NCBI GenBank assembly: GCA_964655065.1 | Contig: CAZZLC010000030.1 | Coordinates: 1 to 64,000 of the forward strand | Source of the DNA: DRPG01 sp964655065 | Lineage (GTDB): Bacteria; Myxococcota_A; UBA796; GCA-2862545 | Direction: 5' to 3' | Length of the DNA stretch: 64,000 nt | Shown: positions 54,744 through 63,258 of the stretch, piece after piece | Position numbering within the stretch: position 1 is the stretch's first letter | Layout of the letters: each line of letters starts with the position of its first letter | The notes under the pieces: model-generated | The model's database searches: none | The model's input: only the letters and a program-made list of their open reading frames with translations | What the model was told of the DNA's origin: nothing | Made by a program: the position numbers and the translations under genes

Positions 54744-55727
54744 ATGATGTTGTGGTGGTTGGGGGCGTGCGTCGGAACGCCCCCCGGTCCGGATGGCAGC
54801 GAAGCGTCCACCTCGACGGAACCGACGACCGGCCCCGAGGCCCTACGCGTCGCGACCTGGAACGTCGAGGGTCTGGGCCCGGCCGGCAGCGACGAGCACG
54901 CGGCGACCCGGCAGGTGCTGGCGCGGATCGATGCTGACGTGATTGGCCTCAACGAGATTGATGCGGGCGAGGAAGACGCGCTGGTCGCCCTCGCGGTCGA
55001 CCTCGGCTACGACGTCGTCCAGCCGCGAACCAACCCCTTCGGCACATCGCACAACGCGATGCTGTCCCGGCTTCCCATCGAGGTGGGCGCATTTCCGTCG
55101 AGCGCGGTGCTCTCGGGCGACCCTGGCGCCAACGACGTCACTCGCTGGCCAGTGTCCGCGGCGGTCTCCGCCCCGTGGGGTGAGGTCGTCGCCGTGACGG
55201 TCCAGCACTGCAAAGCCGGGTTCGACCTCGACGATGCCTTCCGGCGCAGCGTGGATACCCACCGGCTCGGCCAGGCCGCCACCCGGGTGCCTGCCGACCG
55301 CGTCGTCGCCATGGGTGACCTCAACGAGGACCGCGCCGAGATCGAGGCCTCGCCGCCGTCTCCCGCACGATGGTCGTTTCCTCCCGGGGGCCTCCCGGGT
55401 GACTACGTCCTGGGCGACGACGTCGAGGCGATTCTCGGCGCCGGGGGACTCGCGAATCAGCCCTTCACCTTGCTCGCCGGGTTCGGCCTCACCGTGGTCG
55501 ATGCGCTCCAGTCCGACGGTCGCTCGGCCTCGAGGGACTCGGGGCGGCTCATCGACTACGTGCTCGTGGGAGACGGCCTGGAAGCCGTCGCCTCCGAGAT
55601 CTACGACAGCCGGGACGAGTCCTTCCGGGACGGAGTCCCGAAGGCAGGGGAGCCGCTCGAGCGGGCCGTGTCGCGTACCGCGTCCGACCATCTCCCGGTC
55701 GTCGTCGATCTGCAGCCAGCACGCTGA
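54744..55727 (+). CDS. Endonuclease/exonuclease/phosphatase-family lipoprotein
   Basis: The 327-residue protein starts MMLWWLGACVGTPPGP, so Cys9 may be acylated, followed by a Ser/Thr-rich spacer. The EEP catalytic core is intact: RVATWNVEGLG, VIGLNEID with the metal Glu, MGDLNED, and RTASDHLPVVVDL with the catalytic Asp-His pair. It therefore cleaves phosphodiesters outside the cytoplasm, such as extracellular DNA or phospholipid headgroups; which cannot be told. GGAGGG precedes the ATG. It is third in the plus-strand run and converges on the DUF5682 gene. Confidence 0.85.
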   Translation: MMLWWLGACVGTPPGPDGSEASTSTEPTTGPEALRVATWNVEGLGPAGSDEHAATRQVLARIDADVIGLNEIDAGEEDALVALAVDLGYDVVQPRTNPFGTSHNAMLSRLPIEVGAFPSSAVLSGDPGANDVTRWPVSAAVSAPWGEVVAVTVQHCKAGFDLDDAFRRSVDTHRLGQAATRVPADRVVAMGDLNEDRAEIEASPPSPARWSFPPGGLPGDYVLGDDVEAILGAGGLANQPFTLLAGFGLTVVDALQSDGRSASRDSGRLIDYVLVGDGLEAVASEIYDSRDESFRDGVPKAGEPLERAVSRTASDHLPVVVDLQPAR

Positions 55728-55745
55728 GCGGCCGGCAGGAGGCCC

Positions 55746-55771
55746 CCCGGGTGGCCCATCCCCCACCCGGG
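55746..55771. terminator. Hairpin between convergent EEP and DUF5682 genes
   Basis: Perfect 9-bp stem: CCCGGGTGG (55746-55754) and CCACCCGGG (55763-55771) with an 8-nt loop. It lies in the 100-bp gap between two convergent stop codons, where a bidirectional terminator is expected. No U-tract follows on either strand, so Rho-independent function is uncertain. Confidence 0.5.
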
Positions 55772-55827
55772 AAGCCCGGATCGCGAGCAGAGACCTGTGG
55801 AATCCGCTGCAACCCTGCACTCAGAGC

Positions 55828-58257
55828 TTAGCCACCCCCGGCTGTGCCGCAACTGGAAATCCAGGCACTCAACCCTCGATGAACCTCAGCGTCGACCTTG
55901 CGGATCCAATCCAGTTCTTCAGCGCTGAACTCCAAGACTGACACCGGCTGTGGATCGACGAGCCCGGATACCCGGTCTCCCAAAGTGGCAATTTCGGCGG
56001 GAACGAACACCGAGAACGCGCGGCGGAGGTCGGGGAGCACCCGTCGGAAGGCCTCCTCGTCGAGCCGCTGGAGCGACTCGTCAACGGCAGCGAGGAGCCG
56101 GTCCGAGTGGACGAGCGTGCTGCGGGCGACTCGCAGCAGCCCCTCGAGGAACGCCCCTCCCTTCAGCACCTCCTCGGTCGGGCCCTGCAGGTACGCGCGC
56201 AGCGAGCCCACGACGTGGCGCTCCGAGACCGCCCCGAAGGTGAGCCGCAGCCCCTGGGCCGCCCCCCGGACCATGGGCTGGGCGGCGCCGTCGTCGCCGA
56301 CCTCGGCGAGCCGATCGAGGAGGAGGCCGCGGTCCAGCTCGGCGCCCGGCGGCGGCGACACCCCGACCCGGACCAGCGACTGCAGCCGCGTGACGGTGGC
56401 GGTGGCCTCTTCGTCAGGCACGTTGCGTACCGATGGCAGGGTGAGGCAGGCGCGGGTGAACAGAGCATCGGAGGCAAGAGCGATGCGAGCCTGCTCGTCG
56501 CGGCGGCCGAGGGCCTGGAGATAGCCGGCGAGGAGTCCGGTCTGGCCCAGGGCGTGGACCAGGTGATCGAAGGCGTCGTCCTCTGACGCCGCCGCGAGAA
56601 GCGCGTCGAGCCCCGGGGGAAGGAGGTCCGTCGACTGCGTCTGCGCGATGGCGGCCACCGCGGTCGCGACAGCGGCGACGTCGGTCCCCGCGCCACGAAG
56701 GTCCTCCAGAAGGGACGTGGCCGCGGCCTCGGCGATCGACGGCCCTCGATCCGAGAGCTCGACCAGGCGATCGTCGACCTCCTCCGTCCACGCGAAGGCC
56801 CAGGTCTCCGTCGTGAGGTCCAGCCGCTCGCCGGTGACCCAGTCCGGGCCCTTGTAGGGCCCATCGTGGTCAGGCAGCGTCCCGAGACAAGGGACCCCGA
56901 GCACCCGGCACCGGTGCAGGAACGCCGACTTTGGCTGGTGCTTGGGCTGCTTGTGGATGTCGCACCGCACCACCTTCTCGACCCCGGACACGTCCAGGCG
57001 GTGCTGCTTCGCCTGCGCGTAGTAGTCCTGGAGGAGCGGCGGCTGACCAGCCCCTTCGGCCACACGTCCCAGAGCGTCGCCCCGGAGCGCTTCGCGAACC
57101 GCCCGTCGCACCGCGGGCCCTGCCGTCCCGACGTCACCCTTGACGAAAGCGCTGGTCGCGGCGTCCTCGACGTCGCGAGCCGTCGGAGCTGGCTGCTCCC
57201 GGAGCGAGGCCAGTCCGCGGGCCACCCGAAGCGCTCCGACGGCGTCGGCGGTACCGAGGGCGAGCCCCTGGCCCCGGAGATCGTCGACCGTCCGTACGAG
57301 CGTCTCAAGCACTGCCTCCTCGTGGGGAGACGCCACCTCGCGGTGCGCAGCCGCGAACACCGCGTCACCGAAGGCCGGGCTCGGAGCGCCACGAGCGAGC
57401 CGGGTGAGCGCGCGGTGAGAGTGGGCGCACAACAGCGTCTTCGACTTGGAATCCGGCTTGCCGGGCGCCCGCTTCCCCTTCGTGAACGGGAGCGCCACGC
57501 TGTGGTAGGCGCCCGTGACCACGAGCAGCTCACCATCGGGATGTGCCTTGCGGAGCTTGTCGATCCACCAGCGCATGTGGGCCTCGCGCAGCGCGTTCCC
57601 AGGATCGTCGTCCGTCCCGCCGAGATGACGCGCACACCAAGCGAACGTCAGAACCGCCCGCCGAAACGCCTCCGTGGCCGTCCCGAACGCCCCTGCCTCG
57701 AAGGTAGCGTCCCAGAACGCCTGAAAGGAGGGATGGCCAGTCCGGGCCGCCAGACGCTCGAAGTACCGGCTCTGCGCCAGTCCGCCGTCACTCGGCCGCT
57801 GCTCGAGCTGGTTCAACGTGGGAAGCTGCGCCTTGAGGGACGCATCGACGAAGTAGGTGGGAATGTCGTGGCGTCCCGCGGCCATCACGGCGCGGTACTC
57901 GGGGCCGTGCCCGACGAACGGCCACCAACCTCGGAACCGCGCCGGGACGTCGGGAGACACCGAGAGGACGCCGTTCTGCCCGAGCTTGTTGCTCGTGTCG
58001 ACCCAGCTCGAGAGGATGGTGACGGGAGGCACGGTGTCTTCGTGCCGTAGCCAGGGGATCAGGTCGTTCGCGTCGTCGGGGCCCTCGATGAGCACCGCAA
58101 CGGGAGCGCGCTCCTCGATCAGCCGCTCGACGTGGAACGCGCAGGCAGGACTGTAGTGCTTGACGCCCATCCAGACGATGCCGGGATCGTCGAGGACGGT
58201 CTGCACCCCTCCCGCCACGTCCTCGGGGGACGGCGCGAGTCGCTTGCGACGCGCCAC
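55828..58257 (-). CDS. DUF5682 family protein (TIKI/TraB-like fold)
   Basis: The 809-residue protein opens with the DUF5682 signature: WMGVKHYSPACAFHVERLIE, then LIEGPDDANDLIPWL. Two GxxH motifs, GVKH (31-34) and GAYH (249-252), plus Glu58 match the metal-binding pattern of the TIKI/TraB/ChaN superfamily, so a hydrolytic role is plausible. The C-terminal two thirds are helical with no assignment. DUF5682 genes are known neighbours of MoxR and VWA genes in many bacteria. GTG at 58257 is chosen because it follows the MoxR stop by 4 nt; a longer start would overlap MoxR by 59 nt. Confidence 0.82.
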   Translation of the reverse strand: MARRKRLAPSPEDVAGGVQTVLDDPGIVWMGVKHYSPACAFHVERLIEERAPVAVLIEGPDDANDLIPWLRHEDTVPPVTILSSWVDTSNKLGQNGVLSVSPDVPARFRGWWPFVGHGPEYRAVMAAGRHDIPTYFVDASLKAQLPTLNQLEQRPSDGGLAQSRYFERLAARTGHPSFQAFWDATFEAGAFGTATEAFRRAVLTFAWCARHLGGTDDDPGNALREAHMRWWIDKLRKAHPDGELLVVTGAYHSVALPFTKGKRAPGKPDSKSKTLLCAHSHRALTRLARGAPSPAFGDAVFAAAHREVASPHEEAVLETLVRTVDDLRGQGLALGTADAVGALRVARGLASLREQPAPTARDVEDAATSAFVKGDVGTAGPAVRRAVREALRGDALGRVAEGAGQPPLLQDYYAQAKQHRLDVSGVEKVVRCDIHKQPKHQPKSAFLHRCRVLGVPCLGTLPDHDGPYKGPDWVTGERLDLTTETWAFAWTEEVDDRLVELSDRGPSIAEAAATSLLEDLRGAGTDVAAVATAVAAIAQTQSTDLLPPGLDALLAAASEDDAFDHLVHALGQTGLLAGYLQALGRRDEQARIALASDALFTRACLTLPSVRNVPDEEATATVTRLQSLVRVGVSPPPGAELDRGLLLDRLAEVGDDGAAQPMVRGAAQGLRLTFGAVSERHVVGSLRAYLQGPTEEVLKGGAFLEGLLRVARSTLVHSDRLLAAVDESLQRLDEEAFRRVLPDLRRAFSVFVPAEIATLGDRVSGLVDPQPVSVLEFSAEELDWIRKVDAEVHRGLSAWISSCGTAGGG

Positions 58258-58261
58258 CGGG

Positions 58262-59392
58262 TCAGATCCGGTCGCGAGCTGCGTAGTAGGCCTTCCACAG
58301 CCCCACGTCACGGGCCGCACGGGGCTTGACCGCGACCTCGAAGTAGTCCTTCAGCACCTTGGCCTCGGCGTCGTCCTCCTTGGCCACGGTGCCCGCGAGC
58401 TGCATGACGACGTGAGCAGGCTCCACCACCTGCTCGCCGAAGAAGGCGGCGTGAAGAACCGCATTCTGCCCGACGGCCACCGCTTCCGCGGTCGACATCG
58501 CGGTCGCCGGGCGCGACAGCTGGGTCCCGTCGGTCGCTCTGCCGTCGCGCAGCTCGTGGAACGTCGTGACGAGCAGCTCGAGAACCCCTTCGTCGAGCGC
58601 GACGCTCGCGGCCGGCGTCCGGGCGACCCGCTGCTCGACCTGGGCGCGGACGACGTCCATCTCCTGCTGCAGATCCGCGATCGGCGGCACCGTCTCGAAG
58701 TGGAACCGGCGCTTCAAGGCGGCGCTCATCTCGTGCACGCCGCGGTCTCTCGTGTTGGCGGTCGCGATCACGTTGAACCCGGGCCGCGCGAGCACGAGCC
58801 CGGCGTCACCCGCGAGCTCGGGCACGAGCAAGAGCTTCTCGGAGAGTGCCTGAAGCAGGGTGTCCTGGACCTCGTGAGGCGCCCGGGTGATCTCCTCGAA
58901 GCGCACCATGGCACCGCGCCGCATGCCCTCGTAGAGCGGGGCCGGCACGAGCGCGCGCTCCGACGGCCCCTCGGCGAGCAGCAGCGCGTAGTTCCAGGCA
59001 TACTTGATCTGGTCCTCGGTGAGCCCCGCGGTTCCCTGGATGGTGTACCGGGACGTCCCGCTGATCGCGGCCGCGAGGTGCTCGGACAGCCAGCTCTTGG
59101 CCGTCCCTGGCTCTCCGATGAGCAACAGGGCGCGATCGCTCGCGAGCGTGGTGATCGCACGCTGGATCAGCACGTCGTGGCCGACGACCTTGCGCTCGAC
59201 CATCGTCTCGTGCTCGGCACCGGAGTCGTCGGTCCAGCGGATCGGGGCGGTGTCCCCGACCACGAATCTCCACACCGCCTTCGGTGAGAGCTGCCAGCCT
59301 TCCGGGCGTGGCCGGTCGTCGGTGGCCTTCAGGGCGTCGAGCTCGGCTTGCCAGCGTCGCTCCGCGGGCAGTCGGATGGCGTCCACGATCAC
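58262..59392 (-). CDS. MoxR-family AAA+ ATPase
   Basis: The 376-residue AAA+ protein has Walker A GEPGTAKS (93-100), Walker B MVRFEEITRAP with Glu166-Glu167 where most MoxR have Asp-Glu, sensor 1 VIATANTRDRG, and the arginine region ALKRRFHFE. MoxR ATPases act with VWA proteins as chaperone-like remodelling machines. The N-terminal 70 residues are an extra, unrecognised segment. It starts 7 nt after the nadB stop and is followed by the DUF5682 gene after 4 nt. Co-transcription with nadB is likely but may be incidental. Confidence 0.9.
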   Translation of the reverse strand: MIVDAIRLPAERRWQAELDALKATDDRPRPEGWQLSPKAVWRFVVGDTAPIRWTDDSGAEHETMVERKVVGHDVLIQRAITTLASDRALLLIGEPGTAKSWLSEHLAAAISGTSRYTIQGTAGLTEDQIKYAWNYALLLAEGPSERALVPAPLYEGMRRGAMVRFEEITRAPHEVQDTLLQALSEKLLLVPELAGDAGLVLARPGFNVIATANTRDRGVHEMSAALKRRFHFETVPPIADLQQEMDVVRAQVEQRVARTPAASVALDEGVLELLVTTFHELRDGRATDGTQLSRPATAMSTAEAVAVGQNAVLHAAFFGEQVVEPAHVVMQLAGTVAKEDDAEAKVLKDYFEVAVKPRAARDVGLWKAYYAARDRI

Positions 59393-59399
59393 GCTCTCG

Positions 59400-61016
59400 T
59401 CAGAACCAGCGCTCGACCACGGTGTCGTCGAGGAACCGAGCGTCGGATTCGGGGAAGTCCAGGTTGAAGTGGAGCCCGCGGCTCTCGCGCCGACGCAGTG
59501 CGCACTTGATGATCACGTCGGCAACGTTCACGAGGTTGCGCAGCTCGACCAGCTCACCGGTGAGCTTGAAGTCCCAGTAGTAGCTGTTGACCTCGTCCTT
59601 CACCAGCCGGATGCGCCGCAGCGCGCGCTTCAGCCGCCGGTGGGTGCGCACGATGCCCACATAGTTCCACATGAACGCCCGGATCTCCTTCCAGGTCTGC
59701 TGGATGACGACGAGCTCGTCCGACGTGGTCGCCGAGCCGTGATCCCACTCGGGGATGGTCGCACAGCAGTCGAGGCCGGGCAGCCGTTCGATACAGGTCC
59801 TGGCTGCGTGGTGGGCGAAGACCAGCGCCTCCAGCAGGCTGTTCGAGGCGAGCCGGTTGGCGCCGTGGAGCCCCGTGCACGAGACCTCGCCGATCGCGAA
59901 CAGGTTCCGGATCGAGCTCTCGCCGTTGAGCTTGGTCTGCACACCGCCACAGAGGTAGTGCGCGGCAGGCACGACGGGGATGGGCTGGGTCGACATGTCG
60001 ATGCCGAGCGACCGCAGCTTGGCGTCGATGTTGGGGAACCGGTGCTCCGACTGCTCGCGGGAGAGGTGGGTCATGTCGAGGTAGACACAGTCCAGCCCAC
60101 GCCGCTTGAGCTGGTCGTCGATCGCCCGGGCCACGATGTCGCGCGGGGCGAGCTCCTCTCGCGGGTCGACCTCGGGCATGAACCGGGTGCCGTCGGGTAG
60201 CACGAGCTTGCCGCCCTCACCGCGGAGGGCCTCCGAGATGAGGAAGTGGTGCTCCTTGTCGTGGTAGAGGCAGGTGGGGTGGAACTGAACGAACTCCATG
60301 TTCGCGATGCGCGCCCCGGCTCGCCACGCCATCGCGAGGCCATCGCCCGTCGCAATCTCGGGGTTCGTCGTGTACTTGTAGACCTTGCCTGCCCCCCCGG
60401 TGGCGAGCACCGTCGCTCTGGCTGCGATCGCCTCGACCGCTCCGGGGCCGCGCCGCAGGTCGAGGACATAGGCGCCGAGGACGCGGTCGTCTTCGGGCGG
60501 GACCTCTTGCTGGCGCCGCGCGAGCCAGCGCTCCGTCACGAGATCGACGGCCATGTAGTGGTCGACGATCTCGATGTTGGGATGTGCCACGCAGGCCGCG
60601 TTGAGCGCCCTGACGATCTCCTGACCCGTGAAGTCGGCTGCGTGGAGGATTCGCCGGTGGCTGTGCCCGCCCTCGCGGTGCAGGTCGTAGGCGTGGGGGT
60701 CGGCGTCGCTCCGGGTGAACTGCGCGCCCACCTCGATCAGCTCTCGCACCCTGTCCGGTCCTTCCCGGACCGTCTGGTACACCGCCTCGCCGCGACACAA
60801 TCCCGCGCCCGCCACGAAGGTGTCGCGCACGTGGTGCTCGTACGCGTCGTCATCGGACCAGACCGCGGCGATTCCGCCCTGGGCGTACCAGCTGTTGCTC
60901 TCCCGAGGCACCGTCTTGGTGAGCACGAGCACCTTGCCGTGCTCGGCCGCCCGGAGCGCAAACCACATCCCCGCCACGCCGGAGCCGATGACGAGGAAGT
61001 CGGTCTGTCGTGCGAT
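59400..61016 (-). CDS. nadB: L-aspartate oxidase, apparent non-canonical ATC start
   Basis: It oxidises L-aspartate to iminoaspartate for NAD synthesis. Landmarks are SWYAQGGIAAVW, HREGGHSHRRILHAAD, EFVQFHPTCLYH, HYLCGGVQT and GLHGANRLASNSLLEALVF, all typical of NadB. The first ATG/GTG/TTG in frame (60977) lies inside the FAD-binding IGSGVAG motif and would destroy it. In-frame sequence upstream encodes ARQTDFLVIGSGVAG, preceded by ATC at 61016 with GGAGG 6 nt upstream. I annotate ATC as start (538 residues). A base error at that codon is the alternative. It is divergent from the phosphatidyltransferase gene. Confidence 0.9.
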   Translation of the reverse strand: MARQTDFLVIGSGVAGMWFALRAAEHGKVLVLTKTVPRESNSWYAQGGIAAVWSDDDAYEHHVRDTFVAGAGLCRGEAVYQTVREGPDRVRELIEVGAQFTRSDADPHAYDLHREGGHSHRRILHAADFTGQEIVRALNAACVAHPNIEIVDHYMAVDLVTERWLARRQQEVPPEDDRVLGAYVLDLRRGPGAVEAIAARATVLATGGAGKVYKYTTNPEIATGDGLAMAWRAGARIANMEFVQFHPTCLYHDKEHHFLISEALRGEGGKLVLPDGTRFMPEVDPREELAPRDIVARAIDDQLKRRGLDCVYLDMTHLSREQSEHRFPNIDAKLRSLGIDMSTQPIPVVPAAHYLCGGVQTKLNGESSIRNLFAIGEVSCTGLHGANRLASNSLLEALVFAHHAARTCIERLPGLDCCATIPEWDHGSATTSDELVVIQQTWKEIRAFMWNYVGIVRTHRRLKRALRRIRLVKDEVNSYYWDFKLTGELVELRNLVNVADVIIKCALRRRESRGLHFNLDFPESDARFLDDTVVERWF

Positions 61017-61063
61017 GGCGCACCTCCATCGGGACCGATAACGTCGGCGCGGAGGCTCTGCTC

Positions 61064-61603
61064 TTGCTGCGCTACCTCCCCAACGCGATCACCATCACCC
61101 GGGGGGCGTGCGGACCCATCGTCGCCTGGCTCATGATCGGCCCGGGCGAGAACCTCGTTGCCTTCTGGGTGTTCCTCTTCGCGATCGTGACGGACCTGCT
61201 CGACGGCTGGGCAGCGCGCCTCCTGGACGCCTTCCACCCCGCGGGCCTGTGGCTCGACCCTCTCGCGGACAAGGTGCTGACCGACTCCTGCTGGGTGGCG
61301 CTCGGCTGGGTCGGCTTTGCGCCCGTGTGGTTGTGCGTGGCGATGGTGGCCCGCGACGCGCTCGTTGTCGCCGTGTGGGCCTGCGTTTGGCTGCGTGGCC
61401 TCGAGCTTCAGTGGACGCCACGTCCGCTCGGCCAGGTGATGGTGTCCTTCGAAGGGGTCGCGATCTGCGTGCTCCTGTTTCACGGTCCCTGGCTGAACAC
61501 CCACTGGCCGACGGTGGGCACGGTGATCGGCACCATCAGCCTGGCTCTCTCCGTGATCTCGCTCCTCGAGTACGCCCTGGAAGGCCCGGAGGCCGCAACG
61601 TGA
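61064..61603 (+). CDS. CDP-alcohol phosphatidyltransferase 1
   Basis: This is an inner-membrane enzyme of phospholipid synthesis. The signature DG-x2-AR-x8-G-x3-D-x3-D is exact in DLLDGWAARLLDAFHPAG followed by LWLDPLADK. RYLPNAITITRGACGPIVAW opens the first helix as in PgsA, and several further membrane helices are visible. TTG at 61064 is chosen because GGAGG lies 8 nt upstream and it gives the PgsA-like MLRYLPNAIT start (179 residues). An upstream GTG at 61010 would overlap the nadB start. The next gene starts inside its stop codon (GTGA). Head-group specificity is not readable. Confidence 0.88.
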   Translation: MLRYLPNAITITRGACGPIVAWLMIGPGENLVAFWVFLFAIVTDLLDGWAARLLDAFHPAGLWLDPLADKVLTDSCWVALGWVGFAPVWLCVAMVARDALVVAVWACVWLRGLELQWTPRPLGQVMVSFEGVAICVLLFHGPWLNTHWPTVGTVIGTISLALSVISLLEYALEGPEAAT

Positions 61604-62193
61604 GCTCACGCCCGCCCATCCACCCGAACGTCGTCACGGCCGCGCGCATCCCGCTGGCCCCCGTAGCCGTCGGCTTCATGCTGCTCGACACGCCGACCGG
61701 CATCGTCGTCGCCACCGTGCTCGCCCTGTTGCTCGAAGCCACCGACATCCTGGATGGCCAGATCGCCCGTCGCTACGGGCTGGTCACCGCGTTCGGCAAG
61801 CTCTTCGATCCCTTCTCCGACGCCGTCACTCGCTACACGCTCTTCCTCGGCATGTACGCCATCGGGGTTGCCGATCTGTGGATGCTGGTCGCGATCTTCT
61901 TCCGCGACTCCTCCGTGTCCTTCTTCCGCTCGGTGGCCGCGGTCCGCAACGTCGTCGTCGCGGCACGATTCTCGGGCAAGCTGAAGGCCGTCGTGCAGGG
62001 CGTGGGGACCCAACTCATCTTCGTCAGCCTGCTGATCGCCAAGCTCGCCCCGGACTGGGGGCTCCCCGAGAGCACCCCGAACGTGATCATGTGGGTGGTC
62101 ACGCTGGTCACGCTCGGCTCGCTCGTCGATTACTTCGTCGGCAACCTGCCCATCCTCCGGGCTGCGTGGAACGACGAGGCGGTGGCGCCATGA
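61600..62193 (+). CDS. CDP-alcohol phosphatidyltransferase 2
   Basis: This is a second, distinct enzyme of the same family, 197 residues long, with the full catalytic signature in DILDGQIARRYGLVTAFG followed by KLFDPFSDA. NVVTAARIPLAPVAVGFML is the first helix. GTG at 61600 overlaps the previous stop as GTGA and has GGAGG 7 nt upstream. It ends in an ATGA overlap with pyrD. One of the two may make phosphatidylglycerophosphate and the other phosphatidylinositol, phosphatidylserine or another lipid; sequence alone does not decide. Confidence 0.88.
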   Translation: MSSRPPIHPNVVTAARIPLAPVAVGFMLLDTPTGIVVATVLALLLEATDILDGQIARRYGLVTAFGKLFDPFSDAVTRYTLFLGMYAIGVADLWMLVAIFFRDSSVSFFRSVAAVRNVVVAARFSGKLKAVVQGVGTQLIFVSLLIAKLAPDWGLPESTPNVIMWVVTLVTLGSLVDYFVGNLPILRAAWNDEAVAP

Positions 62194-63224
62194 ACGTCGA
62201 CGGTGTCTGGCCCTGGATCCGGCCGCTGGTGTTCGCGCTCGCGGCCGAACCCGCCCACGATCTCGCGATGCGTACCGTACGGGTCCTCGGCTCGACCGTG
62301 GGCCCGCTGCTCGACGAGCCCTCGCCTCCCGGGCTCGACGTGCGGCTGGGGCCACTGACGCTGCCGAATCCCGTCGGCCTCGCCGCGGGGCTCGACAAGG
62401 ACGGAGTGGGCGTCGACTTCTGGCCGACCCTGGGGTTCGGGTTCGTCGAGGTGGGTACGGTGACTGCCTACCCCCAGCCCGGCAACCCACGTCCCCGGCT
62501 GTTCCGGTTCCCCGAGGCGCGGGCGCTGGTCAACCGCCTGGGGTTCAACAACGAGGGTTCGGAGGCGCTCGCGGGGCGGCTGCGAGCGCTTCGTCAGGCA
62601 GGACGATGGCCCCGCGTGCCCATCGGGGCCAACATCGGCAAGAGCAAGGTGACTCCGCTCGACGAGGCTCCCGCTGACTACGCTATGTCGGCTCGACGCC
62701 TCGGCGGACTCGTGGACTGGTTCACGGTGAACGTGAGCTCCCCGAACACCGAGGGTCTACGCAAGCTGCAGGACGCCGACTCGCTCGGACAGGTCCTCGA
62801 CGCCGTCCTCGTCGAAGCTCGCGACACGCCGGTCCTGGTGAAGCTGGCTCCCGACCTGACCGACGAGGCGATCCACGACGCGGTGGGAATCGCCAAGAAG
62901 GCAGGGGTCACCGGAATCGTGGCCACCAACACCACCATCACCCGCCCCGGCGTCACCACGACCGAGGCCGGAGGACTCTCGGGGCGTCCGCTGTGGACGC
63001 TCGCGAGGGACCGCATTGCGGCGGTGGTCGCGGCGGCGGACGGTCTGCCGGTGGTCGGCGTCGGCGGGATCGAGACGGCATCGCAGATCGCGGAGCTCCT
63101 CGAGCTCGGTTGCACCGCGATCCAGCTCTACACGTCGTTCGTCTACGAGGGGCCCGGACTCCCGCGTCGCCTGACCCGCGCGCTGGCCGCCCGGAGGGAT
63201 CGCATCCGGTGGCCGGAGCCTTGA
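62190..63224 (+). CDS. pyrD: Dihydroorotate dehydrogenase, class 2
   Basis: It oxidises dihydroorotate to orotate with quinone in pyrimidine synthesis. The 344 residues include the N-terminal membrane-associated helices of class 2 (VWPWIRPLVFALAAEPAHDL). FMN-barrel motifs are NPVGLAAGLDKDG, VGTVTAYPQPGNPRPRLFR, NRLGFNNEG, VGVGGIETASQ and IQLYTSFVYEG. The catalytic base is Ser in NVSSPNTEGLR, the class 2 residue. ATG overlaps the upstream stop as ATGA. The -35 box of the tRNA-Gly promoter overlaps its stop codon. Confidence 0.96.
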   Translation: MNVDGVWPWIRPLVFALAAEPAHDLAMRTVRVLGSTVGPLLDEPSPPGLDVRLGPLTLPNPVGLAAGLDKDGVGVDFWPTLGFGFVEVGTVTAYPQPGNPRPRLFRFPEARALVNRLGFNNEGSEALAGRLRALRQAGRWPRVPIGANIGKSKVTPLDEAPADYAMSARRLGGLVDWFTVNVSSPNTEGLRKLQDADSLGQVLDAVLVEARDTPVLVKLAPDLTDEAIHDAVGIAKKAGVTGIVATNTTITRPGVTTTEAGGLSGRPLWTLARDRIAAVVAAADGLPVVGVGGIETASQIAELLELGCTAIQLYTSFVYEGPGLPRRLTRALAARRDRIRWPEP

Positions 63225-63248
63225 CGGCCCCGCGCCGCCAGTTACTAT
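63221..63248 (+). promoter_or_regulatory. tRNA-Gly promoter
   Basis: TTGACG (63221-63226), 16-nt spacer, TACTAT (63243-63248). The mature tRNA starts 11 nt after the -10. The -35 element overlaps the TGA stop of pyrD. Confidence 0.65.
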
Positions 63249-63258
63249 TCGACCTGCT

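Noticed and set aside
60977..60977. GTG at 60977 as the nadB start
   Set aside because: It begins inside the FAD-binding glycine motif and would remove residues every NadB needs, although it is the first standard start codon in frame.
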